A stretch of 64,000 nt of DNA, taken from contig NC_037672.1 in assembly GCF_003255815.1 (NCBI RefSeq), positions 107,956,686 to 108,020,685 on the forward strand, read 5' to 3'. The DNA is from Theropithecus gelada. Its lineage: Eukaryota > Chordata > Mammalia > Primates > Cercopithecidae. A model generated the notes under the pieces. That model was given only the letters and a program-made list of their open reading frames with translations. It did no database searches and had not been told where the DNA came from. This document shows, piece by piece, positions 22,419 through 33,665 of the stretch. The stretch's first letter is position 1; each line of letters opens with the position of its first letter. A program made the position numbers and the translations under genes.

Positions 22419-23404
22419 CCAGATTTCTTATGATGAGAGATAATTAGATGTCTTTATAGATTAAGCCAGAATTAGCTAAGTTTTCTGTTATTTGGAACTA
22501 AAAGAATCCCTAACTACTCCAAAATAAATTCCTTCTCAAAAGGTATTAATATCTAAAGTTTTCATATGCTCCAACCCATGGTGGGCCGTAGCTGGTGATT
22601 TCACACATAAAGACGTATCTGAATCCTGAGTAAAGAGATTTAAGCAGTGAAGCTAAGACTCTTACAATACATGCACACAAATATCTTAAGCCCAGATACA
22701 AATGATAAACCAAGAATGAAAGAGTCACATGAAAACCCTTTAAAAGCTGAATGGAACGCGAGATATCAAAGGAAAGTATCTAAAATACAGAAGTCAAATA
22801 ATCCACCAGACTAGCCATCATTGAGGACAGTAGAAATAAATGAGACAAAGCATTCAGAAGATGGAAGGAAATTACTGTATCCGCAAGAAATAGTGTTATC
22901 TTGCCCTGGATTTGTATATCATTAACCTTAAAAAGGCATCTGTAATTAAAGCTTCAAAATCAGAGGTGGGTATAAAATTTCCCCAGACACAAATTTAATG
23001 AAAGACTCAAATAAAATCAGTGGGCGTCATATTGCTTATACAAAACTACATACAGCCTGTTAACTGAACAAATAATTTATTAACACTGTAAACAAATATT
23101 CTGCCATGAAGACAACTAGAAAATAAACACACAAAAATCTTTGAAACCTTGAGCAAAATACCTCCCAAAGAACAAAAACCAAGTTGTCAAGTATATTTCT
23201 AGAAAATTGGAAGTGAATGAAAAAAGAGAGTGTGTTCTTATTCAAAAAACTAATATTCTATCTCATTGTGATCCTCTTTCTACTTGAAAAAACCACTATT
23301 CTGTCCTGAGGCTATGTTTTCATTTGTGTTTTTATTTAGTGCTTTTCAACAACATTTGAAGTGCCTGGGACATTATGGTTTTCAATAAATATTTGTTGAG
23401 TGAA

Positions 23405-23898
23405 TATGTAAAATCTGCTGTACTCTTTTTCTGTGGCTGCTGTAACAAATTACTGCAGACTTGGCTTAAAATAACAGAAATGTATTCTTTCACATTTTGG
23501 AGGCCAGAAGTCCAAAATGAATATCACTGGGCCAAAATCAAGGACAGCAGGGTCGTCTTGATCCAGAGGCTATAGGGGAGAATCTGTTGCTTGCCTCTTC
23601 TGAAGACTGTCAGCACTCCTTGGCTTGTGGCTGCATCACTCCAATCTTAAAGACCAGCACCTTCAAATCTCTCTTCTCTGTCTTTACATCACCTCTGTCT
23701 GTGTGTAAAATCTCTCTGCCTCCCTTTTATAAGGACACATGAGATAGCATATTAGGACTGACCCTAATAGTCCAGGATAATCTCCCATCTCAAAATCTTA
23801 AACTTAATCATATCTGCAAAGACATTTTAAAAAAAACTATATTTTGTAACATGCACAGGTTCCAGGTATTATCATGTGGATATCTTTCAGAGAGGGGC
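23405..23898 (-). mobile_element. MaLR-like LTR relic, antisense (tentative)
   Basis: GGCTGCTGTAACAAATTACTG, then TTTTGGAGGCCAGAAGTCC, the GGGGAGAATCTGTTGCTTGC stretch and AACTTAATCATATCTGCAAAG follow, in order, a common antisense LTR-type repeat. It ends in CACAGGTTCCAGGTATTA. The family name is not certain. Confidence 0.5.
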
Positions 23899-24920
23899 AT
23901 TTTTTTTTTTTAGCTTAAGACAAAAACATTCTAAAAAAGTCATAAACTGAAAACAAAAGAGATGCTAAATAAAGAGAACAGCAACAGGAGAAATAATGTT
24001 TCTATTACCCATACGGATGACTTTGATCATCTTAGTGCAGTTAAAGTCTTTACTTCCAAAGAAAACAAAAATTGAAGACAACTTTATTTGGTTAAAGTTA
24101 ATGTGGCAATAAAGAAATTTTCAAACCAAACAGCTAGCACTAATCAATACAAATTGTAAAATTATAGGCCTTTCCTCTGAAATAAATAATTAATATTACC
24201 TAAGGTAAAGAATAGGTCTATTAGAATTTTTGTGGAGAACATAATCCAAAATAATCATTGCTAGTATAATTCACTTGGACTCTTTATGGAGTAAAACAAC
24301 ATTGGATTAAATAGTTTCCCTATACCAACATTATTTTTGCAGACTTCTGCAGATAGAAGAGAAGAAAATATTGCCTAGAAGTCTGATACCATAAAGACTG
24401 AAAGGAAATGTTGAGTAAATTAAACATTTCAGGAAGTTTAAAAACTCTTCAGAATACAGAACTATTATTTAGTGCACTCAAAAATATATATATAAAGATA
24501 ATTTCAAAATTCTTAGAACAACAGAAATTTAGACTATATTATCACTATTATTTTTCTCCTGCTGTTTTTATATCCAACCACTTTCTCCCACTGCATTATT
24601 GCACATTAGGGAACTCGATACAAGAGCAGTTAAAACTTATAGGAATCATGAATCATTTAGTTTTATTTTGTTTGCTTTTCTAAATATTTTCAAAATCTCT
24701 ACATGCTGAGAACAAGGCAAGGCTTTACATATATGCCTTTAAGAATATTAAGAATATTCATTATTATTTCTTATAATGCTCACATTTTAAAGTTTATCCT
24801 AGCATTCCTTACCTAATAAATATTTGTTGAAAAGTAAATATTTATTTTGTCTACAAATATTTGTTGAGTTGTTGAATGAATTAATAAACAAATAAATAGT
24901 GGCTGAGAAACAGTTTTCTA

Positions 24921-24948
24921 GGTGGGGCGGGGTGGGGGAGGTGCGGGC
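24921..24948 (+). promoter_or_regulatory. G-rich motif with quadruplex potential
   Basis: GGTGGGGCGGGGTGGGGGAG contains three runs of four or five G followed by further GG/GGG runs, in an otherwise AT-rich intergenic setting. Confidence 0.55.
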
Positions 24949-25175
24949 GAGGAGCAAATGAAGTGAACAGATTCTCTCTAGAGTTATCGAAATGGCTGAC
25001 AGGAGCATAATTTTTGCTTGTGAATTGACATCTCCTGGCATTCAGGGATTAGCGGTGAGAGATATTATGAGCATCAGTCTGGGTATCCCAGAAAACTGCA
25101 GAGAATTCTCAAATCAGCCTGGAAACAACAAGGAATGGAGAAGATAGAAACTTACTATTTCACTGATTTTTATTT

Positions 25176-25466
25176 TTATTTATTTGAGACAGAGTCTTGC
25201 TCTGTCGCCTAGGCTGGAGCACAGGATGTGATCTCAGCTCACTGCAACCTCACCCTCCGGGTTCAAGCGATTCTCCTGCCTCAGCCTCTTGAGTAGCTGG
25301 GATTACAGGTGCCCACCATCACGACCGGCTAATGTTTGTACTTTCAGTTGAGATGGGGTTTCGCCATGTTGGCCAGGCTGGTCTTGAACTCCAGCTGGCC
25401 TCAAATGATCCACCTGCCTTGGCATCCCAAAGTGCTGGAATTACAGGCATGAACCATCTCACCAGG
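25176..25466 (-). mobile_element. Alu, antisense
   Basis: Complete antisense Alu with a TTTATTTTTATTT tail. CTGATTTTTAT-like repeats flank it (about 25165 and 25467). Confidence 0.92.
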
Positions 25467-25519
25467 CCTGATTTTTTTTAATTAAATTATATTTGGATGT
25501 GTTTTGGAGGTTTATTTTC

Positions 25520-25640
25520 CTTTTCATCTATTTTGAAAGTCCTCCTTCTTTTTTCTCTCCTTTTCCTTTGCCTCTTGTCTCTTTCTTCTTCTCCTTTTCC
25601 TCATCTTTCCACCGTCTTCCTTTATTGCACCAGTCATTGG
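25520..25640. repeat. CT-rich low-complexity sequence
   Basis: Degenerate polypyrimidine (TTCTCTCCTTTTCCTTTGCC and similar). It produces an open frame at 25493-25813 that I do not regard as a gene. Confidence 0.7.
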
Positions 25641-26138
25641 ACAAATTCATCATTTTACCACCAATAAATATTAGATGTGGCATGCTGAACATTTTCTGTC
25701 TTAAAACTACTCCTGACATCTGCATCAGTTTTCAGCTCTTGGGAAAAGTTAATCCAGTTCACTTAGTCTTAAAACGAATTGAACCTTTTAAAACAGTTGT
25801 TGAGGCCAAATAAAAGATGACAAATAAGGCACAGGCATTGGAAATACAGACGAATTTACCAGTATCACAAAGAACATTGCCAATATGGATTTAGACCTCG
25901 TGGTTAGCCAAATCAGTTGCAAGGACTCTCTCCTTTTTCAACTCTCACAACTCTCACTAAACCTTTAAAGTTTGGAAATGCCTGACTTGACCAAGGCTGT
26001 TTATAGAATTTATGTGCTTAATAATAGTGGCCCTGTGGCAAGATGGAAAGAAACTGGTTCATGCCCTCCTTGTTCCCTATATGTACAGCCTAATTTGCAG
26101 ATTCTATTTCTTCCATTGTGAATCTAGCTTGCCCCCCA

Positions 26139-26387
26139 CTTTTTTTTTTTTTTCTTTTTGAGATGGAGTCTCACTCTGTCGCCCAGGCTGGAGGGCAATG
26201 GCGTGATCTCAGCTCACTGCAACCTCCGCCTCCCGGGTTCAAGCGGAATTCTCCCACCTCAGCCTCCCGAGTAGCTGGGATTACAGGCGCCCACCATCAC
26301 GCCTGGCTAGGTTTTGTATTTTTGTAGAGATGGGGTTTCACCGTGTTGGCCAGGCTAGTCTTGAACTCCTGACTTCAGGTGATCAGC
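26139..26387 (-). mobile_element. Alu, antisense, missing its 5' end
   Basis: Poly-T, the complete right arm, and the left arm up to ACTTCAGGTGATCAGCCCC. The last ~45 bp (CTCCCAAAGTGCTGGG and the start) are missing. Confidence 0.9.
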
Positions 26388-26515
26388 CCCGAACCATAGA
26401 GTTCAGCTCAGATCACTGATTAGAGTAAAGGGCCAGCCAAATAATCACACTGTAGTGTTAACTGCTGACTACATTTCCTGAGATGCTCCTGGTGCCCAGG
26501 TGAGCCAGCAGCACA

Positions 26516-26979
26516 TGTTATGGTCTGGATATGGCTTATTTGTTCCAACGGAAACTCACGTTGAAATCGGATCCCCAGTGGCCGTGTTGGGAGGTGGGGT
26601 CTAATGGGAGGTGTTTAGGTGGTGACAACTCTGCCCTCATGGGTGGCTTGGTGCCCTTCTGTATTCTACAGCAGTAAATGAATTCTTGCTCTGGCAAGAC
26701 TGAATTAGTTCTTGTGGGAATGAATTAGCTCCCGTGAGAGTGGGCTGTCATAGAGCCAGGATGCACCTTGGGTTTTGCCACTTTACACATGTCTGCTTCC
26801 CCTTTGACCTTCCCTAATGTTGTGATGGTGTGAAAGCCCTCACCAGAAGCCAAACAGATACTGGTGCCATGCTTCTTGTGCTTCCTAGCCTACAGAAATG
26901 TGAGCTAAGTAATCCTCTTTTCTCTATAAATCTCCCAGCCTCAGGTATATGTTATAGCAACAAAAAACAGACTAAGACA
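26516..26979 (+). mobile_element. MST-type MaLR solo LTR, sense
   Basis: It starts TGTTATGGTCTGGATATGG and runs through GGAGGTGGGGTCTAATGGGA, CCCTCACCAGAAGCC and CCATGCTTCTTGTGCTTCC to ACAGACTAAGACA. This follows MSTA/MSTB-type LTRs throughout, with TG...CA ends. No internal sequence lies beside it and no clear short duplication was seen. Confidence 0.75.
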
Positions 26980-27810
26980 ATGCTGTGTATACACAGAAGG
27001 CCCAATAGCTCTGTGGGATGTGTAATTCCTGGTACCTAATAGAAAAGCTTTAAATGGAAGCTCTAAGTGAAAAAGAGAGGTGCATACTTGGCCTTTGATG
27101 TTACAGTGAGTCTCTTGCATCAGTCTACCGGCTATGGGAAGGAATTTGCCAAGAATTTCCTCACCTACTCAAGATCAGATGTGATTTCCAGGTCCTCACC
27201 CCAGGAAATGTCATTCCAGTTTTTTCTGGAATTCGAACAGAGTTTCTCTCAACATTCCTGGCATGGTATGTCTATTAACCCTTCCCATTCTTGATTATTG
27301 TTTTTCCTTCCTCTCCTTGTTCATTTATTTGTTCATTTGTTTATTCACTAAGCAATCAATAAACATTTATTGAGTGTTAAATAGGGAACAGATATCTATT
27401 GAATGTTAAATAAGGAGCAGATACTAGAATTTTAGTACTCAAAGTAGATGATAATGTATGTATCAAAAGGGATGGAGATTGTCATATAGAACTTACAGTA
27501 AATTATTGTTCTTGCACTCCACTGGCTTGGACCTAATAAGTGGAAATTGACCAGCAGTAGCCTTTTGAAATTATTTCTATCCAATGTAGATTCATTCAGT
27601 GTAAGATTACCCAATATTAACTATTTAATCTAGGAGAGTGCCTGTGATGGTGCACATACTGGCTCTTCTACCTCCTCTCATCTGGCTGTATTAGGTAACC
27701 CTAATACGCTAACCCTCACAAGATGTGGTGCCCTTCATTGAATGCAGTCAGCTCACACAGGTTGGTACTAGTAAGATACTGTGGCTAGAACTGGGCCGTG
27801 GACTCAAAAC

Positions 27811-27838
27811 TTACACACACACACACACACACACACCC
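27811..27838. repeat. CA dinucleotide microsatellite
   Basis: About 13 uninterrupted CA units after AAAACTTA. Confidence 0.95.
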
Positions 27839-28864
27839 CATATGTGGTCTTAGGGTACTTTACTTGTTCTGGCAAAAAAAAAAAAAAATGCATTTAAATA
27901 GTATATTCCTTATGGCAGAATTTCAGGCAGAGTAGAAGAGCTATTTCATAGCAGGTGGCCATTCTTAATCTTCCTTAATTGTACCCAATGCAAAGGTCTA
28001 TTATCTTCTCTGTACATAAGACCTGGTGATAAGATTGTTGTCTTTCTAAATAAGGTCAAGTTTAAGAGATTTCATATATGTTTGCCCATCTGAGATTTAA
28101 AAAAATACTTCCAGTTTAACATAATTTTATGTACATTCTTCCAAATACTTTTTGCTTTTCCTTTCACTATATTGAGGTAAATTTGAGCCACATTTTTGCC
28201 TTTCATTCCTAAGAAATACATCAAAATATTTGACCCATCAAACTTTTATTGAAATGTCAGATGATCTTTTCAATAAAAAGGGGTTTCAAGGGCTAAAATT
28301 CAGGAAGTTAATGTGTCAAACTTAAAGATACTATGATCTCAAGAAGTTTAGGATTGCTTCAGAATGTAAAATTAATCAATACAAGATGGGTCTACAATTT
28401 AGAAAAGCATATCCCTTTTTCCTTTAGTTCTTTTTCTGTTACTACTATTTTGTGAGAAAAACAATAGAAATGTTACAGAGTAAAAAGGACCTGTTTGCTT
28501 TTAAAGTTTTGTTTGTTTGTTTGTTTAGTTTGTAATTTAGAACAGTTTGAAACAACGTTTCTCAGAGTGTGCTCTATGCAACATAAGGCCCTCAAAAGGT
28601 ACCTCCCCAGAAAAAGCTCTCTTGTCAACTAAATGGGGAAAGTACTCCATTGCGTTTCCTCTCTGGGAGGCTCATAATGTGTGTCACCATCTGGAGGCTC
28701 TGCAAGAATAGAGAGTAGTAAAAGAAGATTTTTCACTTTAACCCAGCAATGTTTGCTTGGCAAGTAGATCTGTTAATATCCATGGATTGCATTTGGGGAA
28801 ATACCAAGTTTTTCACAGTTACTTAACCCTTGAATGTGTATCCTTTAACGAATATTTAACGATT

Positions 28865-28913
28865 GCAGTAGAATGCAATCGTTGATATATGGACTTTAAT
28901 TTTTAAAAAAATT

Positions 28914-28956
<43 letters not shown>

Positions 28957-29360
28957 GATGGAGTCTCACTCTATCACCCAGTCTGGAGTGCAGTGGCACG
29001 ATCTCTGCTCACTGCAACCTCCACCTTCCAGGTTCAAGCGATTCTCCTGTCTCAGCCTCCTGAGTACCTAGTGCTACAGACGTGTACCACCACGCCTGTC
29101 TAATTTTTGTATTTTTAGTAGAGACAGGGTTTCACCACGTTGGCCAGGCTGGTCTCAAACTCCCGACCTCAGGTGATCCACCTGCCTCAGCCTCCCAAAG
29201 TGCTGAGATTACAGGCGTGAGCCACCACACCTAGCCAGATATATGGACTTTAGACTCAGACGACCTGAGTTCAGACCCCAGTTCTGCTATTTGCCAGGTG
29301 TGTAACCTTGAGCAATAACTTAACCTCTCTAAATGTCAGTCCATAGCTAAGCTGCCAGTA
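28865..29360 (+). repeat. MIR SINE interrupted by an Alu
   Basis: GTAGAATGCAATCGTTGATA lies left of the Alu. CTCAGACGACCTGAGTTCAG, then TGCTATTTGCCAGGTGTGTA, and CTTGAGCAATAACTTAACC lie right of it. Together they read as a MIR. Confidence 0.7.
28899..29237 (-). mobile_element. Alu, antisense, with a TTTA-repeat tail
   Basis: The tail has become about twelve TTTA units (28911-28957). A perfect 15-bp target-site duplication, GATATATGGACTTTA, lies at 28884-28898 and 29238-29252. Confidence 0.95.
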
Positions 29361-30059
29361 AATATGAAGTTCATTGCAATTTTTCTTCCTGACCTTGTCA
29401 TTCAGAAACAAAATGATAGATTTGCATGGATGATGGATTTACCAACAGGTCAATTTTCACATCTGGAATCTACTTTAAACGTGCTCTACCTCATCAAAGT
29501 CTAAGGAAGTCAATCTCACTTGGAGGCACACTGCGGAGACAAGCAGGGCTTCTTCCTTGTCCCTCTGTCCTTTCAGACTTCTCCCCCTGTTGCTCTCTCT
29601 CTCTCTTCTTAAGCTTTCCAGCTCCACTACTGCTTTGGCTAATTTCTTTGGCATCCCCCTCGCGCATTCATTCAGCACCAGCTGAACTGATTTAGCGTTA
29701 CCTGGTTATGCTTTCCTAATCTAATTCCACAAATATTTACTGAGTACCTAGGTGGTCCTTGAATCACCCTGAGCACCCAATTCCAGGATATGACTTCTCC
29801 AAAGGACAGATTTTGAATGTTTACATAATATGAGGGGGAAAAAAATAAAAGAAAACATTTAGTTTCTTTGGCAAGCTATCTGATAAAGTAGCTGAAACTC
29901 AAGAAGCCCTTTAGTTAGGAAGGAGAGATTGTGAACACAACAGGAAGAAGCCCCAGGCTGAGTGGCAAAGGTTGAGATTTTCTATCGTAAGCACACCTCT
30001 CCCAAACGCTTCCTCCCTGAAAGCTGCTGACGGAGCTTTGGCAAGGGCTCATCCTCCCG
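29361..30059. other. ENPEP upstream sequence without recognised repeats
   Basis: About 700 bp free of transposons that I can name, next to the promoter. The open frames here (e.g. 29426-29695) have no family resemblance. It may hold distal promoter elements. Confidence 0.4.
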
Positions 30060-30422
30060 TTGGCTGATAAGCGAAGCCCTGTTTTATATTTAACTCGCTG
30101 CAGTGCAGGAGGGGTAGGGGTGGAGATGCGTCGTTTATAAGGCGAGCTGTGACAGTCTTCTCTCCAGCCCTCTTCCTCCCACTCGGCTCCTCTTACGGAG
30201 TCCTCATTCCACCCCCCTTGTTTCCGCATTCACCCTGAGTGGCTGGTGGGAACGTGAAAAGGGAGAGGAAAAGGCGCAAGAAGCCAGAGAGAGAGGTGTG
30301 GGAAAAGCGAAAACAGGCTGCCAAATCAGGGGATTCCTTCCAATTTAAAAAGGAAGTCTGCTGACGTTAGTTAGTTAAATTTAACATCTTTTTATGTGTA
30401 ACACTTGACTTCGGAAGCAAAA
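30060..30422 (+). promoter_or_regulatory. ENPEP: ENPEP proximal promoter and 5' leader (inferred)
   Basis: This is the stretch directly upstream of the ENPEP start codon and is free of recognisable transposons. Two AT-rich TATA-like motifs lie in GC-richer surroundings: TTTTATATTTAA near 30082-30093 and TTTATAA at 30134-30140. Either would place the transcription start about 25-30 bp downstream (near 30115 or 30165), leaving a leader of roughly 260-310 nt. Other visible motifs are GATAAG near 30066 (GATA type), TGACGT near 30362 (CRE half site) and the palindrome GTTAAATTTAAC at 30374-30385. None is experimentally supported here. Confidence 0.55.
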
Positions 30423-31066
30423 ATGAACTTTGCGGAGAGAGAGGGCTCTAAGAGATACTGCATTCAAACGAAACACGTGGCCATTCTCTGTGCGGTGGTG
30501 GTGGGTGTAGGATTAATAGTGGGACTTGCCGTGGGCTTGACCAGATCGTGTGACTGCGGCGGGGATGGTGGGCCGGGCACGGCGCCGGCTCCTTCCCACC
30601 TGCCGTCTTCCACGGCCAGCCCCTCAGGTCCTCCTGCCCAGGACCAGGACATCTGCCCGGCCAGTGAGGATGAGAGCGGACAGTGGAAAAACTTTCGACT
30701 GCCAGACTTCGTCAACCCGGTCCACTACGACCTGCACGTGAAGCCCCTGTTGGAGGAGGACACCTACACGGGCACCGTGAGCATCTCCATCAATCTGAGC
30801 GCGCCCACCCGGTACCTGTGGCTGCACCTCCGGGAGACCAGGATCACCCGGCTCCCCGAGCTGAAGAGGCCCTCGGGGAACCAGGTGCAAGTCCGGAGAT
30901 GTTTCGAGTACAAAAAGCAGGAGTATGTGGTGGTTGAGGCGGAGGAAGAGCTTACCCCCAGCAGTGGAGATAGCCTCTATCTCCTGACCATGGAGTTCGC
31001 CGGCTGGCTGAACGGCTCCCTCGTGGGGTTTTACAGAACCACCTACACGGAGAACGGACAAGTCAA
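30423..31066 (+). CDS. ENPEP: ENPEP exon 1 coding part (residues 1-214 and two bases of codon 215)
   Basis: ENPEP (aminopeptidase A) is a type II membrane zinc peptidase of the M1 family. It removes N-terminal acidic residues, for example converting angiotensin II to angiotensin III. This exon encodes a short basic cytoplasmic tail (residues 1-18), a single hydrophobic signal anchor (about 19-39), a Ser/Thr/Pro/Gly-rich stalk (about 41-85) and the first beta-rich ectodomain domain, beginning near FRLPDFVNPVHYDL. Sequons are visible at N124 (NLS) and N197 (NGS). The start is ATG 30423: it has A at -3, and the only in-frame extension upstream begins at a TTG. The donor is CAA|GTAAAT at 31067. 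Reading through it meets a stop at once, at 31068-31070. C43 and C45 flank one Asp just outside the membrane. I recognised the gene from memory of the human protein and did not search. Confidence 0.97.
30530..31060. promoter_or_regulatory. CpG-rich patch over ENPEP exon 1
   Basis: A hand count gives about 34 CpG dinucleotides in about 520 bp of GC-rich sequence. The rough observed/expected ratio is 0.7, in strong contrast to the CpG-poor flanks. It coincides with the coding part of exon 1, so part of the signal may reflect coding constraint. It fits a small 5' CpG island. Confidence 0.55.
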
Positions 31067-32480
31067 GTAAATATTAATTTTTGTTTTACCTCCCTTAAAC
31101 TCACATATCTGCTTTCCGTTTCTTTTCTTTTTCTTTTCAGTCTCCACTTTTAATTATTATGTTGGTCTGATCTTGATCGGCTCTTGGTTTCAATTCTGGC
31201 TGTCCATCTGGGAAGCCAAAATTGTTGCCCTGTTGTATTTCCAAACCGTGTCACAAAACTTGAAAGTAGTGAACGAGCTTTGTGGAGTCAAAAGTCAATG
31301 TAAGTCTTTTATTCCATCAGGAGAAATAATAATATACTGCACCCTGTCTTGAGGATTTCCGTACATTATCTCAGGTGTGAAAACTGCCTTTGGTAAATTT
31401 CACTAGTGATATTCCCAGGCTATGTAGCAATATATATATATAGCAATGTATGTGAACTTTTAAAGTGGTATTACACTAAATTTACGTGAAACATCAGTAA
31501 ATTTCCGTTATTATTTTGTCCATTTTTTTTTTTTTTGGTCCAATGTCTCTTTTTTGGAGAAGAGAGACATTGAAAAATCACATGTGATCCACAGAATTGT
31601 CTTTGTGTCTTCATCTGGAAAGGAAGACATGACTGTTTTTTTTTTGTCTCCTATGGCCAGAACCATGCTTTGCACGTAGGCTTTCAGGAAATACCCATTA
31701 AGTCCACACATCAGTGGCATAGATAAATTTTGGGGCTTGTTGCTCATCATGCAATATGCAAACGTAATGCTAAACCTTTTACAACATAAAAGATATATTA
31801 AATAGTTAAATACATACAAATATTTTTATACAAATATCTATCTAGGTAGATAGATATTTATTCTACTTACCCACCTATTTAGCCTTTGTATCTATCAGTG
31901 GCTACTACCAGAGCTATGTTAAAGGCATAAACTCTCTCATTGAACTCCAAAAATCTTCCTTCACACTGTAGATGTAGCCCTTGCATCAGGGAGAAAGGCT
32001 ACATTACACCTTGCGTTGTCTCCGGACTGCTTTGCTGGCTTAGATTCTGAAGAGGTAGATGATTAAGAAAGCTTCGTGTCACAGTTTAAAGATGTGAGTC
32101 TTGGGCCAGTCCACCCACAAATATCCCTTTTTCCTGTTGTTTTAAGCATCTTATAGAGCAAGCAAAATTTTTGGTCAAAATTCTTTCTATTGTTTGTCCG
32201 ACAGACCCATGGACTAAAACAAAACATTTAAATATTCCTATATTCCTGTGTGGTAAACTGATAAATCGAGTAGAAGTGATAGTTTGAAGAAAATATCTGG
32301 AGGGGTCATGCTTATATAGATCCTATATCTTAATATTGCTAGCAATAAAACACTCTTACCATTTACGTATTTTTTTATGTTCATAAAAATTACATCATTG
32401 AAAGCATAAAAGTTATCAAAAAGGATAATCAAAAGAATCTGTAAGTAATTTCACTGCCCAGTGGTAATCCCTGCTAGCAT
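31067..32480. other. Start of ENPEP intron 1, no named repeats
   Basis: AT-rich intron sequence with a short TA run near 31431 and a TAGA/TCTA stretch near 31838. No RNA gene or exon seen. Confidence 0.4.
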
Positions 32481-33665
32481 ATTAATGTATATTCTAATGT
32501 TTTTCTAGGCAATCAAACCTTTAATTGCATTATATCTGTCTATCTATATGCCTTTTTTTCTTAATGTCATGGGAAGTTCCCCTTATTCTTACATGTTTTC
32601 AAGAATCTGTTTTTTGTTTTTTATTGAGACAGGGTCTTGCTATGTTGCCCAGGCTGGTCTTGAACTCCTGGGCTCAAGCAATCCTCCTGCCTCCACTTCT
32701 CAAAGTGCTGGGATTATAGGCATGAGCCACTGCACACAGCTAAGAATCTGATTTTAAAGAGGTGAAATATTCCATTGCTTGAATACATTGTAATTTTTTA
32801 AAACAAATTCTATTGTTGAGCATTTGAGTTGTTTCTAGAATTTTATTATTATAAACAAATCACCAAAGAACATAGTTCTAAATACCTCTTTGTGTGTGCA
32901 TCTGTTTATTTCCTTAGGATATAGTCCTAAAAATAGAATTGCTGGGTCAAAATGTACAAATATACCAAGATATTGTAATAGTACTTTGTTTATTGATAAC
33001 ATAAATAATATACATTTATTGAAGAAAACTCAGAAAACAGAGAATAATTATAAGAAAAAATAAAGTCATCCATAAATTCTTTACCCAAGTATAGCCATTG
33101 TTAACATTTAGGCAGAGACTCTTTTAGTACTTTTCTGGACATAGATAGCTGTGGCATAATTATATTATACCTAGTATTGTGGAACATGCTTTTTCAATAT
33201 AGCATCAATTACGGTCATTTGGTGTTCTTCCACAAATGATTTGATGGATACATTGTAGGCCATTGTATGAATACAATGTAGTTGATTCACTTTTCCATTA
33301 AATGTGGGTATTTAAGTTGCTCCTATTTTTTCACCTGTAAGGATCTAGAAGAAGGCACATACTTATATTGACTATCCTTGTAAATAACTATTTATGAATA
33401 TTTTCTAATATTTCTTTAAGAAAATTCCTAGAAGATGGGCCAATACTACCTGTGTATAAACACGTGTATGTCTGCGTATATATGTGTACATGCATATACA
33501 TATATAACATATATATGCATGAATATGTGTATGCATGTGTGTGTGTCTCCAAACTGACTTCCAAAAAATATGTCCCAAACTCCATTTCCACCAACAATGT
33601 ATGAAAGCACCTATTTCTCTGAGCCTTATTAATAATACAATGATTTTTTAAAAGTGTTTGCCAAT
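32481..33665 (-). repeat. Old L1M 3' fragments, antisense
   Basis: Two overlapping copies of similar wording. The first includes TTGAGCATTTGAGTTGTTTC and ATAGAATTGCTGGGTCAAAA (32480-32960); the second includes GGTATTTAAGTTGCTCCTAT and CCACCAACAATGTATGAAAG (33100-33665). They resemble the antisense 3' part of old L1M elements, and the first is interrupted by an Alu monomer. A TG/TA-rich stretch lies at 33465-33545. Confidence 0.45.
32610..32741 (-). mobile_element. Alu monomer (FLAM-like), antisense
   Basis: A single arm, GAGACAGGGTCTTGCTATGT to GAGCCACTGCACACAGC. A perfect 9-bp target-site duplication, AAGAATCTG, lies at 32601-32609 and 32742-32750, showing it was inserted as a monomer. Confidence 0.88.

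Larger units (their letters stand above)
22419..25175. other. Intergenic, AT-rich; contains one LTR-like relic
   Basis: Apart from the LTR-like block at 23405-23898, an L2/MIR-like end (TTCAATAAATATTTGTTGAG near 23381-23400) and a G-rich motif at 24921-24948, I see nothing I can assign. No coding signal. Confidence 0.4.

Noticed and set aside
29426..29695. 89-codon frame upstream of ENPEP as an alternative first exon
   Set aside because: No family resemblance, no donor in frame that would join exon 2 sensibly, and composition is ordinary upstream sequence.
30405..30422. Upstream in-frame extension of ENPEP from position 30405
   Set aside because: It begins at TTG, not ATG. The ATG at 30423 has a good context and gives the known N-terminus.
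30464..30937. Other open frames over ENPEP exon 1 (minus 30464-30715, minus 30624-31061, plus 30550-30741, plus 30683-30937)
   Set aside because: They are shadows in GC-rich coding sequence. The + frame from 30423 matches ENPEP residue by residue and splices in frame.
31067..31070. ENPEP ending at the TAA directly after exon 1
   Set aside because: The TAA is created by the intron 1 donor GTAAAT. Exons 2-5 continue the same protein with correct phases.
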